Shown here: positions 26,161-35,693 of the stretch, in pieces
Layout: each line of letters opens with the position of its first letter
How positions within the stretch are numbered: the stretch's first letter is position 1
Source: Rhizobiales bacterium GAS188
GTDB lineage: Bacteria > Pseudomonadota > Alphaproteobacteria > Rhizobiales > Beijerinckiaceae
DNA: 64,000 nucleotides
NCBI GenBank assembly: GCA_900104855.1
Contig: FNSS01000001.1
Span: 5,270,001 to 5,334,000 of the forward strand
Reading direction: 5' to 3'
Position numbers and translations under genes: made by a program
The notes under the pieces: generated by a model
The model's input: the letters and a program-made list of their open reading frames with translations, nothing else
Told to the model about the DNA's origin: nothing
Database searches by the model: none

Positions 26161-27975
26161 ATGACCATTATTCGGCTCTATGCCCGCGCTTTGGCGCAAC
26201 TCGGGCCCGAGCGGGGGCTCGCGATCATATTGGCCATTGCCAATGTGGCCCTGGCTGCGGCGCAATTCGCCGAGCCGATCCTTTTCGGACGCATCGTCGA
26301 CACGCTGGCGGGCGCCCAGAGCGCCGGCGCGACGCTGGCCTTGGGGGCCGTGCTGCTACCGCTCGGGCTCTGGGCCGCCTTCGGCCTGTTCAATATCGGC
26401 GCCGGCGTGCTGGTGGCGCTCAATGCCGATCGGCTGTCGCATCGGCGCCGCCTCGCGGTGATGGCCGATTTCTTCGAGCATGTGCTGACCTTGCCGCTGA
26501 TGTTCCACACCCAGACCCATTCGGGCCGGGCGTTGAAGGTGATGTCGGACGGCTCGCTCAGCCTCGGCGGCATCTGGCTGACCTTCTTCCGCGAGCATTG
26601 CGCCGCCTTCATCGCCTTGTTCGTGATGCTGCCGCTGACGCTGGTGCTGAACTGGCGCCTCGGCCTCGTGCTGATCCTGCTCGTCTCGATCTTCACCGTG
26701 CTCACCACGCTGGTGCTGCGCCACACCGAATCCATGCAGCAATCGGTCGAGCGCTATCGCGGCGATCTCGCCGAGCGCGCCTCGGATGCGCTCGGCAATG
26801 TGGCGGTGATCCAGAGCTTCACCAGGGTCGAGGCGGAGGCGCGCGATCTGCGCGCCATCATCGATCGCCTGATGGCGGTGCAAAACCCGATCCTCTCCTG
26901 GTGGGCCATCGCCGCCATCGGCACGCGCGCTTCGGCGACCTTGACGATCCTGTCGATCCTGTCGGTCGGCACCTATCTGTTCATGCAAGGACTCACCACG
27001 GTCGGCGAGATCGTCACTTTCGTGAATCTCGCGACCTTGCTGGTCAGCCGCCTCGAGCAGGTGGTGAGCTTCATCAACTTCATCTTCCTCGAGGCGCCGC
27101 GGCTCGCCGACTTCTTCGCCGTGCTCGACACCGCCCCATCGGTGCGCGATGCGCCGAACGCCGTGACCCTCGGACGCACCACGGGCGAGGTCGCTTTCGA
27201 GGGGGTGAGCTTTTCCTATGACGGCAAGCGCGCCGCGGTCGCCGATCTCTCGGTCAAGGTCGAGCCCGGCGAGACGGTGGCGCTGGTCGGCGCCACGGGC
27301 TCCGGCAAATCGACGACGCTCGGCCTGCTGCATCGCAGCTTCGATCCGCAATCGGGACGCATCCTCATCGACGGGCGCGATGTCCGCGACGTCACCCTGT
27401 TGTCGCTGCGCCGCAATATCGGAGTGGTCTTCCAGGAGCCGATGCTGTTTGCCCGCTCGATCCGCGAGAACCTGCTCGCCGGCCGCCCCGAGGCGACCGA
27501 AGAGGATTTGCAGGCGGCGATCCGGCGCGCCCAGGCGGCCGAGTTCATCGCCCGCCAGCCTGAGGGGCTCGACACCATTGTGGGCGAGCGTGGACGGTCC
27601 CTCTCGGGCGGGGAGCGTCAGCGCCTGTCGATCGCGCGCGCCTTGCTCAAGGATCCGCCGATCCTGATCCTCGACGAGGCGACGAGCGCCCTCGACGCTA
27701 CGACCGAGCAGAAGCTGCAGCAGGCGCTCGAGGAGGTGATGGTGGGACGCACCACCTTCGTCATCGCGCATCGCCTTGCCACCATCAGGCACGCGACGCG
27801 GATCCTGGTCTTCGATCAGGGGCGGGTGGTGGAGGCCGGCTCCTTCGACGAGCTCATCGCCAAGGGCGGCCTGTTCGCCGCGCTCGCCAAGGCGCAATTC
27901 CTGGCAGGCGCCACAGCCGCACAGGAACGCGCGGAGGGTAGAGAGATCGCCATGAGCGAAGTGGCGCAGAGCTGA
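26161..27975 (+). CDS. ndvA: Cyclic beta-1,2-glucan exporter, ATP-binding/permease protein
   Basis: 604 residues, the usual size. Residues 1-320 form the ABC exporter membrane domain with six helices and blocks characteristic of NdvA/ChvA ([59 protein letters not shown]). Residues 335-580 form the nucleotide-binding domain: Walker [11 protein letters not shown]-loop FQEP, signature LSGGERQRL, Walker [15 protein letters not shown]-loop IAHRL. NdvA exports cyclic beta-1,2-glucan to the periplasm for osmotic adaptation and host interaction. In Sinorhizobium its expression needs FeuP-FeuQ, whose likely homologues lie at 53664-55800. The synthase gene ndvB is not in the window. Confidence 0.92.
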   Translation: MTIIRLYARALAQLGPERGLAIILAIANVALAAAQFAEPILFGRIVDTLAGAQSAGATLALGAVLLPLGLWAAFGLFNIGAGVLVALNADRLSHRRRLAVMADFFEHVLTLPLMFHTQTHSGRALKVMSDGSLSLGGIWLTFFREHCAAFIALFVMLPLTLVLNWRLGLVLILLVSIFTVLTTLVLRHTESMQQSVERYRGDLAERASDALGNVAVIQSFTRVEAEARDLRAIIDRLMAVQNPILSWWAIAAIGTRASATLTILSILSVGTYLFMQGLTTVGEIVTFVNLATLLVSRLEQVVSFINFIFLEAPRLADFFAVLDTAPSVRDAPNAVTLGRTTGEVAFEGVSFSYDGKRAAVADLSVKVEPGETVALVGATGSGKSTTLGLLHRSFDPQSGRILIDGRDVRDVTLLSLRRNIGVVFQEPMLFARSIRENLLAGRPEATEEDLQAAIRRAQAAEFIARQPEGLDTIVGERGRSLSGGERQRLSIARALLKDPPILILDEATSALDATTEQKLQQALEEVMVGRTTFVIAHRLATIRHATRILVFDQGRVVEAGSFDELIAKGGLFAALAKAQFLAGATAAQERAEGREIAMSEVAQS

Positions 27976-27983
27976 GCGCTTCT

Positions 27984-28068
27984 GGGACCGCGGGCGTCCC
28001 ACCCGCACTTGAGACGGTGTGGCTGGGGCGCCGGTAGGAAGAAGGGCGACCGAGACGGTCGCGGTCCC
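27984..28068. repeat. Dispersed intergenic element, family B, at a convergent junction
   Basis: The element has 9-bp terminal inverted repeats GGGACCGCG (27984-27992) and CGCGGTCCC (28060-28068), and inside a GCGACCG/CGGTCGC-type stem and GGAAGAAGGGCGACC. It fills the gap between the convergent ndvA and chemoreceptor genes. Confidence 0.85.
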
Positions 28069-28082
28069 GGCGTGGCCGCGCC

Positions 28083-30191
28083 TCAAGCTGCGCGTGAATG
28101 ATCCTGAGCGTCGGCGCCGGTCCTGAACTTCGCGATCAGGCTGCCGAGGTCCTCCGCCCCTTGCGCCAGCGCCTGGCTCGCCGCGGTCGTCTCTTCGACC
28201 ATGGCGGCGTTCTGCTGCGTGACCTGGTCCATCTGGTTGACGGCGGCATTCACCTGCTGCAGGCCGCTCGCCTGCTCCTGCGCGGAAGCGGCGATCTTCG
28301 AGACGAGGCCGTTCGCCTCGATCACCTGGCTGACGATATCCTGCAGCGCCCGGCCGGTCTCGCCGACGAGCTCGACGCCGCGCCCGACCTGCGTCGACGA
28401 CATGGCGATCAGCGTCTTGATCTCCTTCGCAGCCTTGGCCGAGCCTTGCGCCAAGGCCCGCACCTCGGTCGCGACCACGGCGAAGCCCCTGCCGGCCTCG
28501 CCGGCGCGTGCCGCCTCGACCCCGGCATTCAGCGCCAGCAGATTGGTCTGGAAGGCGATCTCGTCGATCACCCCGATGATCTGGGAGATTTCGCGGGCCG
28601 AGCTTTCGATGCCGCCCATCGCGGCGACGGCCTCGGCCATCACCTGTCCGGAGCGTTCGGCCGAGGCCTTCGCGGTTCCGACCACCCCTTGGGTGCGGCG
28701 CGCTTCCTCGGCCGTCAGGCGCACGGCGTTCGTGATCATGTCGAGGGTGGCTGCGGTCTGCTGCAGGCTCGCCGCCTGTTGCTCGGTGCGGTTCGACAGG
28801 TCAGCCGCCGCCTGGCTGATATCGCCGGTATCGGAGCGGATGGCCTGCGTGTTGCCGGCGATCACCGCCATGGTTTCGGCCAGACGATCGATGGCGGCGT
28901 TGAAATCGTCCTTGAGCTTGCGGTATTCGGGAGCGAAGGCCTCTCCGATCCGATAGGTCAGATCGCCTTCCGAGAGGTGCTCGAGGCCGACCCCGATCGC
29001 GTACACCGCGCCTTCCTGCTCCTGGGCGATGCGGGCCCGCTCGATCTCGTTGCGCCGGCGATCTTCCTCCGCCGTGGCATCGCCGTGTTGTTTCTCGGTC
29101 TCGGCTTGCGACAAGGCCACCGCATTGTCCCGGAAGACCGCGACGGTCCGCGCCATGTCGCCGATTTCGTCTTTCTGCGTCAGGCCCGGGACCTCGAGCG
29201 TGGTGTCGCGCATGGCGAGGCGGCGCATGGCTCCCGTCAAGGCCACGATCGGTCCGACGATGCTGCGCCCGACGATCAGGCTCAAGGTGATGGAGACGAG
29301 GAAGACGAGGGCGATCGACGAGCCGATCAAGGTCGTGGTCCGGGTGCGCGCGGCTTCGAGCTGCTGCATGGCGCCGTGCTCGCTTTGCACCGCGAGATCC
29401 ATGAGCTGCGGCACGGCCGTCGCGATCGCGTCGAAGCGCTGCCGCAGCGGGTCCGACACGCGCGTCAGCGCCATCGAGGTCTCGCCCCATTTGGCGAAAG
29501 CGGCCTGATAGGTCGTGAGCTTCTCGGTGAGCGCTGCGAAGATGTCGGGGGGGAGGGGCGCTTGCGCGAGGGCACGCTCGACGCGCCCTACCTTCACCTC
29601 GAAGTCGCCGCTTGCCAGATCGTCCTGGACGAGGCGGTAGCGAAGCTCGGCACCGCGCGTTTCGGCGACAGTGCGGCGCAGCTTCTCCCCATCGCCGTCC
29701 TCGAGATCCGAGGCGGCGTTCGCGACGGCGTTGCTCAAGCGCTCGGCGGCCTTCTGCAGGTCGTTCGACAAGCCGCTATCGTCGTCATAGCCCAGTTGCG
29801 TGCGCAATTCCCGCAGACGCGAGAATTCGCGCGTCACCACCTCGGCGCCCTGGCTCAAACCATCGAGGATGCTGGTCGCGGCCGGCGGCAGCTGGCGCTT
29901 GCGCATGGCGCTGACCCGGTCGCCGAGCAGCGCTGCCGATTGCGCGAATTGCTCTTCGAGCTCACGCGACGGCCGCTGCGCGTAGGATGCCACGATGGCA
30001 CGCAAGGAAAGCGCCGCGTTCTCGATCTCACGCGTCCGTGCCGCGAGCTCAGAGGCTTGGCCGAAGCTGTCGAAGGATGTGCCGACGACGCGCTCGCTCT
30101 GCAAAAAAGTGGTGTCGATCGCCACGAGGCCGATGCAGGAGATGGCGCTGAGCAGCAGCACGCGCCGCGCGATCGAGAGGGAGCGTAACAT
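28083..30191 (-). CDS. Methyl-accepting chemotaxis protein
   Basis: 702 residues. One membrane segment near residues 10-28, a periplasmic all-helical sensor region (30-285), a second segment near 288-310 ([20 protein letters not shown]), a HAMP domain (312-365), a second HAMP-like stretch ([20 protein letters not shown], near 405-440), and the methyl-accepting signalling domain (about 470-690) with the conserved hairpin tip [27 protein letters not shown]. The periplasmic part resembles helical-bundle sensors; ligand unknown. It signals to CheA/CheW. It converges with ndvA across a family-B repeat. The frame on the other strand (28098-30188) is a shadow. Confidence 0.95.
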   Translation of the reverse strand: MLRSLSIARRVLLLSAISCIGLVAIDTTFLQSERVVGTSFDSFGQASELAARTREIENAALSLRAIVASYAQRPSRELEEQFAQSAALLGDRVSAMRKRQLPPAATSILDGLSQGAEVVTREFSRLRELRTQLGYDDDSGLSNDLQKAAERLSNAVANAASDLEDGDGEKLRRTVAETRGAELRYRLVQDDLASGDFEVKVGRVERALAQAPLPPDIFAALTEKLTTYQAAFAKWGETSMALTRVSDPLRQRFDAIATAVPQLMDLAVQSEHGAMQQLEAARTRTTTLIGSSIALVFLVSITLSLIVGRSIVGPIVALTGAMRRLAMRDTTLEVPGLTQKDEIGDMARTVAVFRDNAVALSQAETEKQHGDATAEEDRRRNEIERARIAQEQEGAVYAIGVGLEHLSEGDLTYRIGEAFAPEYRKLKDDFNAAIDRLAETMAVIAGNTQAIRSDTGDISQAAADLSNRTEQQAASLQQTAATLDMITNAVRLTAEEARRTQGVVGTAKASAERSGQVMAEAVAAMGGIESSAREISQIIGVIDEIAFQTNLLALNAGVEAARAGEAGRGFAVVATEVRALAQGSAKAAKEIKTLIAMSSTQVGRGVELVGETGRALQDIVSQVIEANGLVSKIAASAQEQASGLQQVNAAVNQMDQVTQQNAAMVEETTAASQALAQGAEDLGSLIAKFRTGADAQDHSRAA

Positions 30192-30308
30192 CTTTGTCGT
30201 CCGCCCTGTTGGGTTGTCCTGGAAGCGCTGAGCAATGGAGGGCCGCGAAGAACCGGGCGCGACGCTATACGATGCCGGTTAACAATCATTTTCGGGAGGA
30301 GAAGCCTT

Positions 30309-30363
30309 CCTTCTCCCGCTTGCGGGAGAAGGTGCCCGAACGCAGTGAGGGCGGATGAGGGGC
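30309..30363. repeat. REP-like palindrome, family A
   Basis: Stem CCTTCTCCCGC/GCGGGAGAAGG (30309-30332) plus the tail GTGCCCGAACGCAGTGAGGGCGGATGAGG; nearly identical to 18316-18368. It lies in the divergent gap between the chemoreceptor and SDR genes (30192-30515); the rest of that gap holds no gene. Confidence 0.85.
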
Positions 30364-30515
30364 GGTTGAGCTGCATCCACGAGATCGTGGCCGTCGCCCG
30401 CAACGGGATCACGATCGCGTGAAAATCTTCGGTGACGGCAAAGCCCGTCTTGCTCAGCCTGGCGTTGCCGTAGCTGTAATCGAGGCGACAGGCTAAGCAT
30501 CGCTGGGAGGACAGA

Positions 30516-31277
30516 ATGGATCTTGGATTGAAGGGTTTGCGAGCCGTCGTGACCGGCGGCACCAAGGGGATCGGGCGCGCCATCGCCGAGACGCTGGCGG
30601 CCGAGGGTGCGAATGTCGGCATTTGCGCGCGCAAGGCGGAGGAGGTGACGGCGACGGTCGCGGCCCTCGCCAAGAACGGCGTGCGCACCACCGGCCGGGC
30701 CGTCGACGTGGCCGATGCAGGCGCCCTGAAGGGCTGGGTCGAAGCGGTCGCGGCCGAATTCGGCGGCATCGACATCGTCATCGCCAATGTGAGCGCGCTC
30801 GCCATCAATGCCGATGAGGAAGGATGGCGGAAAGGCTTCGAGGTCGACCTCATGCACAGCGTTAGGCTGGTCAATGCAGCGATGCCATGGCTCGAGAAAA
30901 GCACCGCCGGCGCCATCGTCGCCATCTCCAGCGTCAGCGGCAGGGAAATCGATTTCGCCGCAGGGCCTTACGGGGCCTTCAAGGCGGCGCTCATCCACTA
31001 CACTCAGGGGCTCGCCTTCCAGCTCGCCGGCAAGGGCATCCGCGCCAATTCGGTATCGCCGGGCAACACCTATTTCGAGGGCGGCGTCTGGCACCAGATC
31101 AAGGACGGCAATCCCGAGCTCTATCAAACCGCGTTGAAGCTCAATCCCACCGGGCGCATGGGCACGCCGCAGGAGATGGCCAATGCGACGGTCTTCCTCG
31201 CCAGCCCGGCCGCGAGCTTCATCACCGGCACCAATCTCGTGGTCGACGGGGCATTGACGCGCGGCGTGCAGTTTTGA
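30516..31277 (+). CDS. Short-chain dehydrogenase/reductase
   Basis: 253 residues; the ATG follows a good ribosome site (GGGAGGA). The Rossmann motif VTGGTKGIGRAIAETL is near residue 14, the structural block IVIANVSALAIN near 90 replaces the usual NNAG, the catalytic serine is in ISSVSGREID near 140, and YGAFK (YxxxK) near 153 gives Tyr and Lys. The C-terminal helix and ITGTNLVVDGALTRG are typical of classical FabG-like SDRs. It reduces a carbonyl or oxidises an alcohol with NAD(P); substrate unknown. It precedes the amide island by 380 bp and need not belong to it. Confidence 0.92.
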   Translation: MDLGLKGLRAVVTGGTKGIGRAIAETLAAEGANVGICARKAEEVTATVAALAKNGVRTTGRAVDVADAGALKGWVEAVAAEFGGIDIVIANVSALAINADEEGWRKGFEVDLMHSVRLVNAAMPWLEKSTAGAIVAISSVSGREIDFAAGPYGAFKAALIHYTQGLAFQLAGKGIRANSVSPGNTYFEGGVWHQIKDGNPELYQTALKLNPTGRMGTPQEMANATVFLASPAASFITGTNLVVDGALTRGVQF

Positions 31278-31387
31278 GCGGAGGACGATCCCCGGAATTC
31301 CACGTTTCTGTGGTAAGATCATACGCGAATACAATGAGATAGCGAAATGTTGCGCTGCAATACGAAACAATACTGCCGTCAACTCGA

Positions 31388-31416
31388 TTGACAAGCAAAC
31401 GGCCGGTCTCCAAGAT
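31388..31416 (+). promoter_or_regulatory. Candidate promoter for the amide-island leader
   Basis: TTGACA at 31388-31393 is followed after 17 bases by CAAGAT (31411-31416), which matches the -10 consensus at three of six positions. A start near 31423 would give a leader of about 230 nt before the amidase ATG, containing the terminator at 31552-31586. Judged only by eye. Confidence 0.35.
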
Positions 31417-31422
31417 ACGCTC

Positions 31423-31655
31423 CGGCAATGATGCCACCCTGCCTGATGATCGAAGGCCGATCAGCCGGCGGCGGGCGATATGACGGACTGAGGCCGGACG
31501 GCCTCGCATGATCGACAGACTGCGACGCAAGCGGCGGCGCGTGGCGACGAAGCCCTGGAACTCTCGCGAGTTCGCAGGGCTTTTTTGTTGCCACTTTCCG
31601 CTACCTGCGATCGGCGTTCTCGAGCGGCCGGATGGCTGCCGGTGAAGGTGTGGAT
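31423..31655 (+). promoter_or_regulatory. Structured leader of the first amidase gene, possible ANTAR (AmiR) target
   Basis: Between the candidate promoter and the amidase start this leader can form a GGC/GCC hairpin with hexaloop AATGAT (31424-31435; A in place 1 and G in place 4, as in ANTAR-binding loops, but only 3 bp of stem), a TGATCG/CGATCA hairpin (31447-31463), a GAGGCC/GGCCTC hairpin (31490-31505), and the terminator at 31552-31586. The ANTAR protein AmiR is encoded in the same island. A full two-hexaloop ANTAR motif was not recognised, so the link is an inference from position and the terminator. Confidence 0.4.
31552..31586 (+). terminator. Intrinsic terminator/attenuator upstream of the amidase gene
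   Basis: GCCCTG/CAGGGC and GAACTC/GAGTTC form a 12-bp stem with a single bulged G and a TCGC loop, followed at once by six T. It sits 70 bp before the amidase ATG and 275 bp after the SDR stop. It could end the SDR transcript, but its place in a leader ahead of an AmiR-type system suggests regulated termination. Confidence 0.85.
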
Positions 31656-33173
31656 ATGGCGGTTCGGCCTCCGACACAGGCGCAAATCCGGGAGCTCGCA
31701 CGGAGCTTCGCGCTCGATCTGACGGATGAGGATGTGACGTCGTTCCAGGGCCTGATGGCCGGAACCCTCGCCGGCTATGCGCGGCTCGACCGGCTGCCCG
31801 AGCCGACCTTGCCGGTCAAATATCAGCGGGATTCGGGATGGCGCCCCAGGCCTGAGGATAATCCCTACAATGCCTGGTATTGGCGCACGAAGATCAAGGG
31901 AGCGTCGCATGGTCTCCTCGCCGGCAAGACGGTTGCGATAAAGGATAATATCTGCGTCGCCGGCGTGCCGATGATGAACGGCTCGGCCCTGCTCGAGGGC
32001 TACGTCCCGGAGATCGACGCGACAGTCGTCACCCGCATCCTCGATGCGGGCGGGGAAATCGCCGGCAAGGCTGCTTGCGAGGATCTCTGTTTTTCGGGCG
32101 CCAGCCATACTTGCGTCACCGGCCCCATTCGCAATCCGCACAGCCCCAGGCACAGCGCCGGCGGCTCCTCGGGAGGCAGCGCCGCGGCCGTGGCCGCCGG
32201 CGACGTGCCGATGGCGCTCGGCGGCGACCAGGGCGGCTCGATCAGGACACCGTCGAGCTGGTGCGGTGTCTATGGCCTCAAGCCGAGCTGGGGGTTGGTG
32301 CCGCTCTCGGGCTCCATGCCGATCTCGTATTCGGTCGACCATTGCGGGCCGATCTGCGCCTCGGTCGAAGATGTGGCGCGGCTGCTATCGGTGATCGCCG
32401 GCCATGACGGCTGGGATACCCGCACCATTCCCGCGAAGACCGGCGACTACATGGGCGCCCTCTCGCAGGAGGTGAGGGGAATGCGCATCGGGGTCCTCAA
32501 GGAGGGCTTCGCGCATCCGGAGAGCGACGCGAGCGTCAGTCGCAAGGTGCGCGAGGCGATCGCGGAGCTGGGGCGGTTGGGGGCCGAGCTCGTCGAGGTC
32601 TCGGTCCCGATGCATTATGACGCGCCGGCCATCTGGAGCGGCATCATCCTCGAAGGGGCCGCCGAGATGATGCTCAAGGGGCATGGTGTCGGAAACAACG
32701 CACCGACCTTCTACCCGGTGTCGCTGCAGGAGGCTTTCGCGCGCGGCTTCGCAACGCGCCTCAACGATGCGTCCGAGACCGTGAAGCTGGTGCTGCTCAC
32801 GGGCGAGTATCTGCATCGCAATTACCATAATCGCTATCACTCCAAGGCGCAGAACCAGCGGGTGCTGCTACGCCAGGCCTATACGGACGCGCTGAAGGAC
32901 GTCGACATGCTCGCCATGCCGACCATCCCGTTCACGGCGACCGAGATCCCGCCCGCGGATGTGCCGCGCGCTACTTATGTGGATCTCGCGCTCAACATGC
33001 AGGCCAATACTTGCCCCTTCGATGTCTCGGGACATCCGGCCTTCACCATACCTTGCGGCAAGAGCGGCAATCTGCCGATCGGCCTGATGCTGGTCGGCCG
33101 CAACTACGAGGAAGCAACGCTCATTCGCGCCGCCGCTGCATTCGAGCGGCATGGCGAATGGACGAAGCGCTGA
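31656..33173 (+). CDS. Amidase (amidase-signature family), copy 1
   Basis: 505 residues from the ATG at 31656 (MAVRPPTQAQIRELA), the start that lines up with the paralogue at 45604. The amidase-signature core is complete: lysine in AIKDNICVAGVPMM, the serine pair in SAGGSSGGSAAAVAAG, and GGDQGGSIRTPSSWCGVYG, giving the Ser-Ser-Lys triad. It hydrolyses a carboxamide to acid and ammonia. It opens the island, followed 44 bp later by the formamidase gene. Its relative at 45604-47118 shares long blocks (GVPMMNG, LEGYVPEIDATV, TRILDAGG), so the two are clear paralogues. Exact amide substrate unknown. Confidence 0.93.
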   Translation: MAVRPPTQAQIRELARSFALDLTDEDVTSFQGLMAGTLAGYARLDRLPEPTLPVKYQRDSGWRPRPEDNPYNAWYWRTKIKGASHGLLAGKTVAIKDNICVAGVPMMNGSALLEGYVPEIDATVVTRILDAGGEIAGKAACEDLCFSGASHTCVTGPIRNPHSPRHSAGGSSGGSAAAVAAGDVPMALGGDQGGSIRTPSSWCGVYGLKPSWGLVPLSGSMPISYSVDHCGPICASVEDVARLLSVIAGHDGWDTRTIPAKTGDYMGALSQEVRGMRIGVLKEGFAHPESDASVSRKVREAIAELGRLGAELVEVSVPMHYDAPAIWSGIILEGAAEMMLKGHGVGNNAPTFYPVSLQEAFARGFATRLNDASETVKLVLLTGEYLHRNYHNRYHSKAQNQRVLLRQAYTDALKDVDMLAMPTIPFTATEIPPADVPRATYVDLALNMQANTCPFDVSGHPAFTIPCGKSGNLPIGLMLVGRNYEEATLIRAAAAFERHGEWTKR

Positions 33174-33217
33174 TGATGGGCGTCGCCGATCCGAGCCTGC
33201 GCCATGAGGAGAAACCG

Positions 33218-34216
33218 ATGACCGACCCGGCATGGATGTCCCGATCGATCATAGCGATGCGCGGAGCCGCGCGCGGCAAGCCCGGCGCCAAGCACCTCCT
33301 GACCGAGAAGGCGCAGGGCAAGTTCCATTTCGTCTATGGCCCCTATGTGAAGCCGGCGCTCGAGATCGAGCCGGGCGATGTCGTCTCGGTGGAAACGCAG
33401 GACGCTTTCGGCGGCGCCTTGACGTCCGAGCAGGACAAGCCGAGCCAGAAGCTCACCTTTCCCTATCTCAACCCGCAGAGCGGACCGATCTTCGTGCGCG
33501 GCGCCAAGAAGGGCGATTGCCTTGCGGTGCGTATCCACGCCGTCGAGACGCGCGGAGCCCAACCCGCCGGCACCACCTGCCTGGTCCCCGAATTCGGCGG
33601 GCTCGTCGGAACCAGCATGACGGCGATGCTCAACCCGCCTCTGCCCGAGCGCGTCAAGAAGCTGCGCATCGATGCCGCGGGCGTGCACTGGAACGACAAG
33701 ATCGTGCTGCCCTATGAGCCCTTCATCGGCACCATCGGCGTTTCGCCCGAGATCGAGGCGATCTCGTCATTGCAGCCCGATTACCATGGCGGCAACATGG
33801 ACCTGCCGGATATCGGGCCGGGCGCCATCATCTATTTGCCGGTCCACACCGAAGGCGCGCTCCTCTATCTCGGCGATTGTCACGCGGCCCAGGGCGATGG
33901 CGAATTATGCGGCGTCGCCATCGAGCAGGCGGCGACCGTCACGCTTCAAGTCGACCTGATCCAGGGTTGGAGCTTCGCCTGGCCGCGGCTCGAGACCGAG
34001 ACATTCATCATGACCATCGGCAGCGCCCGGCCGCTCGAGGATGCGGCGCGCATCGCCTATCGCGAGCTCGTTCGCTGGATGGCCGCCGAATATGGCTTCG
34101 AGGAGCTCGATGCCTACATGCTGCTCACCCAGGCGGGGCGCATCCGCCTCGGCAATATGGTCGACCCCAAATACACGGTCGGGGCGTCGATCCTGAAGAA
34201 ATACGTCCATGCCTAG
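33218..34216 (+). CDS. Acetamidase/formamidase family protein
   Basis: 332 residues; the ATG at 33218 has a ribosome site (GAGGAGA). It fits the FmdA_AmdA family: IEPGDVVSVETQDAFGG near residue 50, GPIFVRGAKKGDCLAVRIHAVE near 95, FIGTIGVSPE near 170, HGGNMDLPDIGPGAIIYLPVHTEGALLYLGDCHAAQGDGE near 190-230 with acidic and histidine metal ligands, and MLLTQAGRIRLGNMVDP near the end. Family enzymes hydrolyse formamide or acetamide to ammonia and acid. It lies between the first amidase and the first transporter set, which fits breakdown of imported short-chain amides. Confidence 0.93.
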   Translation: MTDPAWMSRSIIAMRGAARGKPGAKHLLTEKAQGKFHFVYGPYVKPALEIEPGDVVSVETQDAFGGALTSEQDKPSQKLTFPYLNPQSGPIFVRGAKKGDCLAVRIHAVETRGAQPAGTTCLVPEFGGLVGTSMTAMLNPPLPERVKKLRIDAAGVHWNDKIVLPYEPFIGTIGVSPEIEAISSLQPDYHGGNMDLPDIGPGAIIYLPVHTEGALLYLGDCHAAQGDGELCGVAIEQAATVTLQVDLIQGWSFAWPRLETETFIMTIGSARPLEDAARIAYRELVRWMAAEYGFEELDAYMLLTQAGRIRLGNMVDPKYTVGASILKKYVHA

Positions 34217-34319
34217 AGTGCTTTCGCGGCTGAGTGCATAGCGGTTCGCAAGCATAACTTACAAAGACTTACAAACGGCGCGCCGCCTTCTCGTTATAGA
34301 ACAAACATGGGAGGCTTTC

Positions 34320-35576
34320 ATGAGTATAAGAGCGTCGATTGCATCGATAACGTCGGTTGCATCGTTTCTCGGCGCGGCGGCGCTGACTCTCGGCCTCGCC
34401 GCGACATCGAGCCTGCACGCCGAGGATGCCGTCAAGATCGGGCTGCTCGAGGATGTCTCGGGCGATCTCGCCTTCATGGGCATGCCGAAGCTGCACGGCT
34501 CGCAATTGGCCGTCGAGGAAATCAACGCCGCCGGCGGCATCCTCGGCCGCAAGATCGAGCTGATGCATCTCGACCCCCAGGGCGACAACGCCCGCTACCA
34601 GGAATTCGCACGTCGGCTTCTGCAAAGGGACAAGGTCGATGTGCTGATCGGCGGCATCACCTCCGCCTCGCGCGAGGCCGTGCGGCCCATCGTCGATCGG
34701 GCTGACGAGCTCTATTTCTACACCAACCAATATGAGGGCGGCGTCTGCGACGGCAACATGATCAGTGTCGGCGCCGTGCCCGAGCAGCAATTCTCGACCT
34801 TGATCCCGTGGATGGTCGAGACTTACGGCAAGCGCGTCTATGTGGTGGCGGCGGACTACAATTTCGGCCAGCTCTCGGCGGAATGGAACCGCCAGATCAT
34901 GAAGAAGCTCGGCGGCGAGGTGGTCGGCGAAGAGTTCATCCCGCTCGGCGTCTCGCAATTCGCGCAGACGATCCAGAACATCCAGAAGGCCAATCCAGAC
35001 TGGCTCTTGATGCTGAATGTCGGGGCGGCGCAGGACTCCTTCTTCGAGCAGGCGGCGGCGGCGAAGCTGCGCTACCCGATGGGGAGCTCGATCAAGATCA
35101 TGCTTGGCTTCGAGCATAAGCGCTTCGCGCCGCCGGCGCTCGCCAACATGCACGCGACGGCGAACTGGTTCGAGGAGATCGACACACCGGTCGCCACCGA
35201 GTTCAAGAAGCGCTGGCACGCCAAGTTCCCGAGCGAGATGTATATCAACGATATGGGCTACAACGCTTATACGGCGGTCTATATGTACAAGATGCTGGCG
35301 GAGCGGGCGAAGTCGCTCAAGAAGGACGACATCCGCAAGGTCGTCGCCCAGGGCGATGCCTGCATCGACGCGCCCGAGGGCAAGATCTGCATCGATCCCA
35401 AAAGCCAGCACACCTCGCATAATATGCGCTTGATCGCGGTCGACGATAAGCACCAGGTGACGGTGACCAAGGATTTCGGCCTCATCAAGCCCTATTGGCT
35501 CGGCGATGTTGGCTGCGACCTGACCAAGAAAGATCCGAAAGAGCAGTATTCGCCAAGCAACCTACCCAAAAACTAA
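34320..35576 (+). CDS. Urea/amide-type ABC transporter substrate-binding protein, set 1
   Basis: 418 residues with a Sec signal peptide (about residues 1-34). The body is a type I periplasmic binding protein of the UrtA/FmdD/AmiC group (Peripla_BP_5): KIGLLEDVSGDLAFMGMPKLHGSQLAVEEINAAGGILGR at the start, IGGITSASREAVRPIVDR near 110, and YFYTNQYEGGVCDGN near 135. It would bind urea or a short amide. The 103-bp gap from the formamidase gene carries a TATAGA box near 34295 that could be a second promoter. The remaining transporter genes follow in order. Confidence 0.92.
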   Translation: MSIRASIASITSVASFLGAAALTLGLAATSSLHAEDAVKIGLLEDVSGDLAFMGMPKLHGSQLAVEEINAAGGILGRKIELMHLDPQGDNARYQEFARRLLQRDKVDVLIGGITSASREAVRPIVDRADELYFYTNQYEGGVCDGNMISVGAVPEQQFSTLIPWMVETYGKRVYVVAADYNFGQLSAEWNRQIMKKLGGEVVGEEFIPLGVSQFAQTIQNIQKANPDWLLMLNVGAAQDSFFEQAAAAKLRYPMGSSIKIMLGFEHKRFAPPALANMHATANWFEEIDTPVATEFKKRWHAKFPSEMYINDMGYNAYTAVYMYKMLAERAKSLKKDDIRKVVAQGDACIDAPEGKICIDPKSQHTSHNMRLIAVDDKHQVTVTKDFGLIKPYWLGDVGCDLTKKDPKEQYSPSNLPKN

Positions 35577-35693
35577 CAACCTTCCCAAAAACTGATGCGA
35601 ACTGAAACTGACGGACTGAAACCGACGTAAACTGACGCATCGCGGCCGTGCATCATCGAGGTGTGCGGCCGCCGAACCAGCCTGAGGGCCGGC

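Noticed and set aside
26356-28086. 576-codon reverse frame opposite ndvA
   Set aside because: Composition rich in Arg/Asp/His from reading the complement of a GC-rich gene; it also crosses a dispersed repeat.
28098-30188. 696-codon forward frame opposite the chemoreceptor
   Set aside because: Shadow frame; the reverse frame encodes a complete MCP with HAMP and signalling hairpin.
31424-31435. GGC-AATGAT-GCC hairpin as a definite ANTAR site
   Set aside because: The hexaloop has A and G in the right places, but the stem is only three pairs and no second hexaloop hairpin was found.
31508-31645. Small arginine-rich frame (MIDRLRRKRRR...) across the leader terminator
   Set aside because: No ribosome site, covers the terminator stem and T-run, and the codons follow the RNA structure; a leader peptide cannot be excluded but is not supported.
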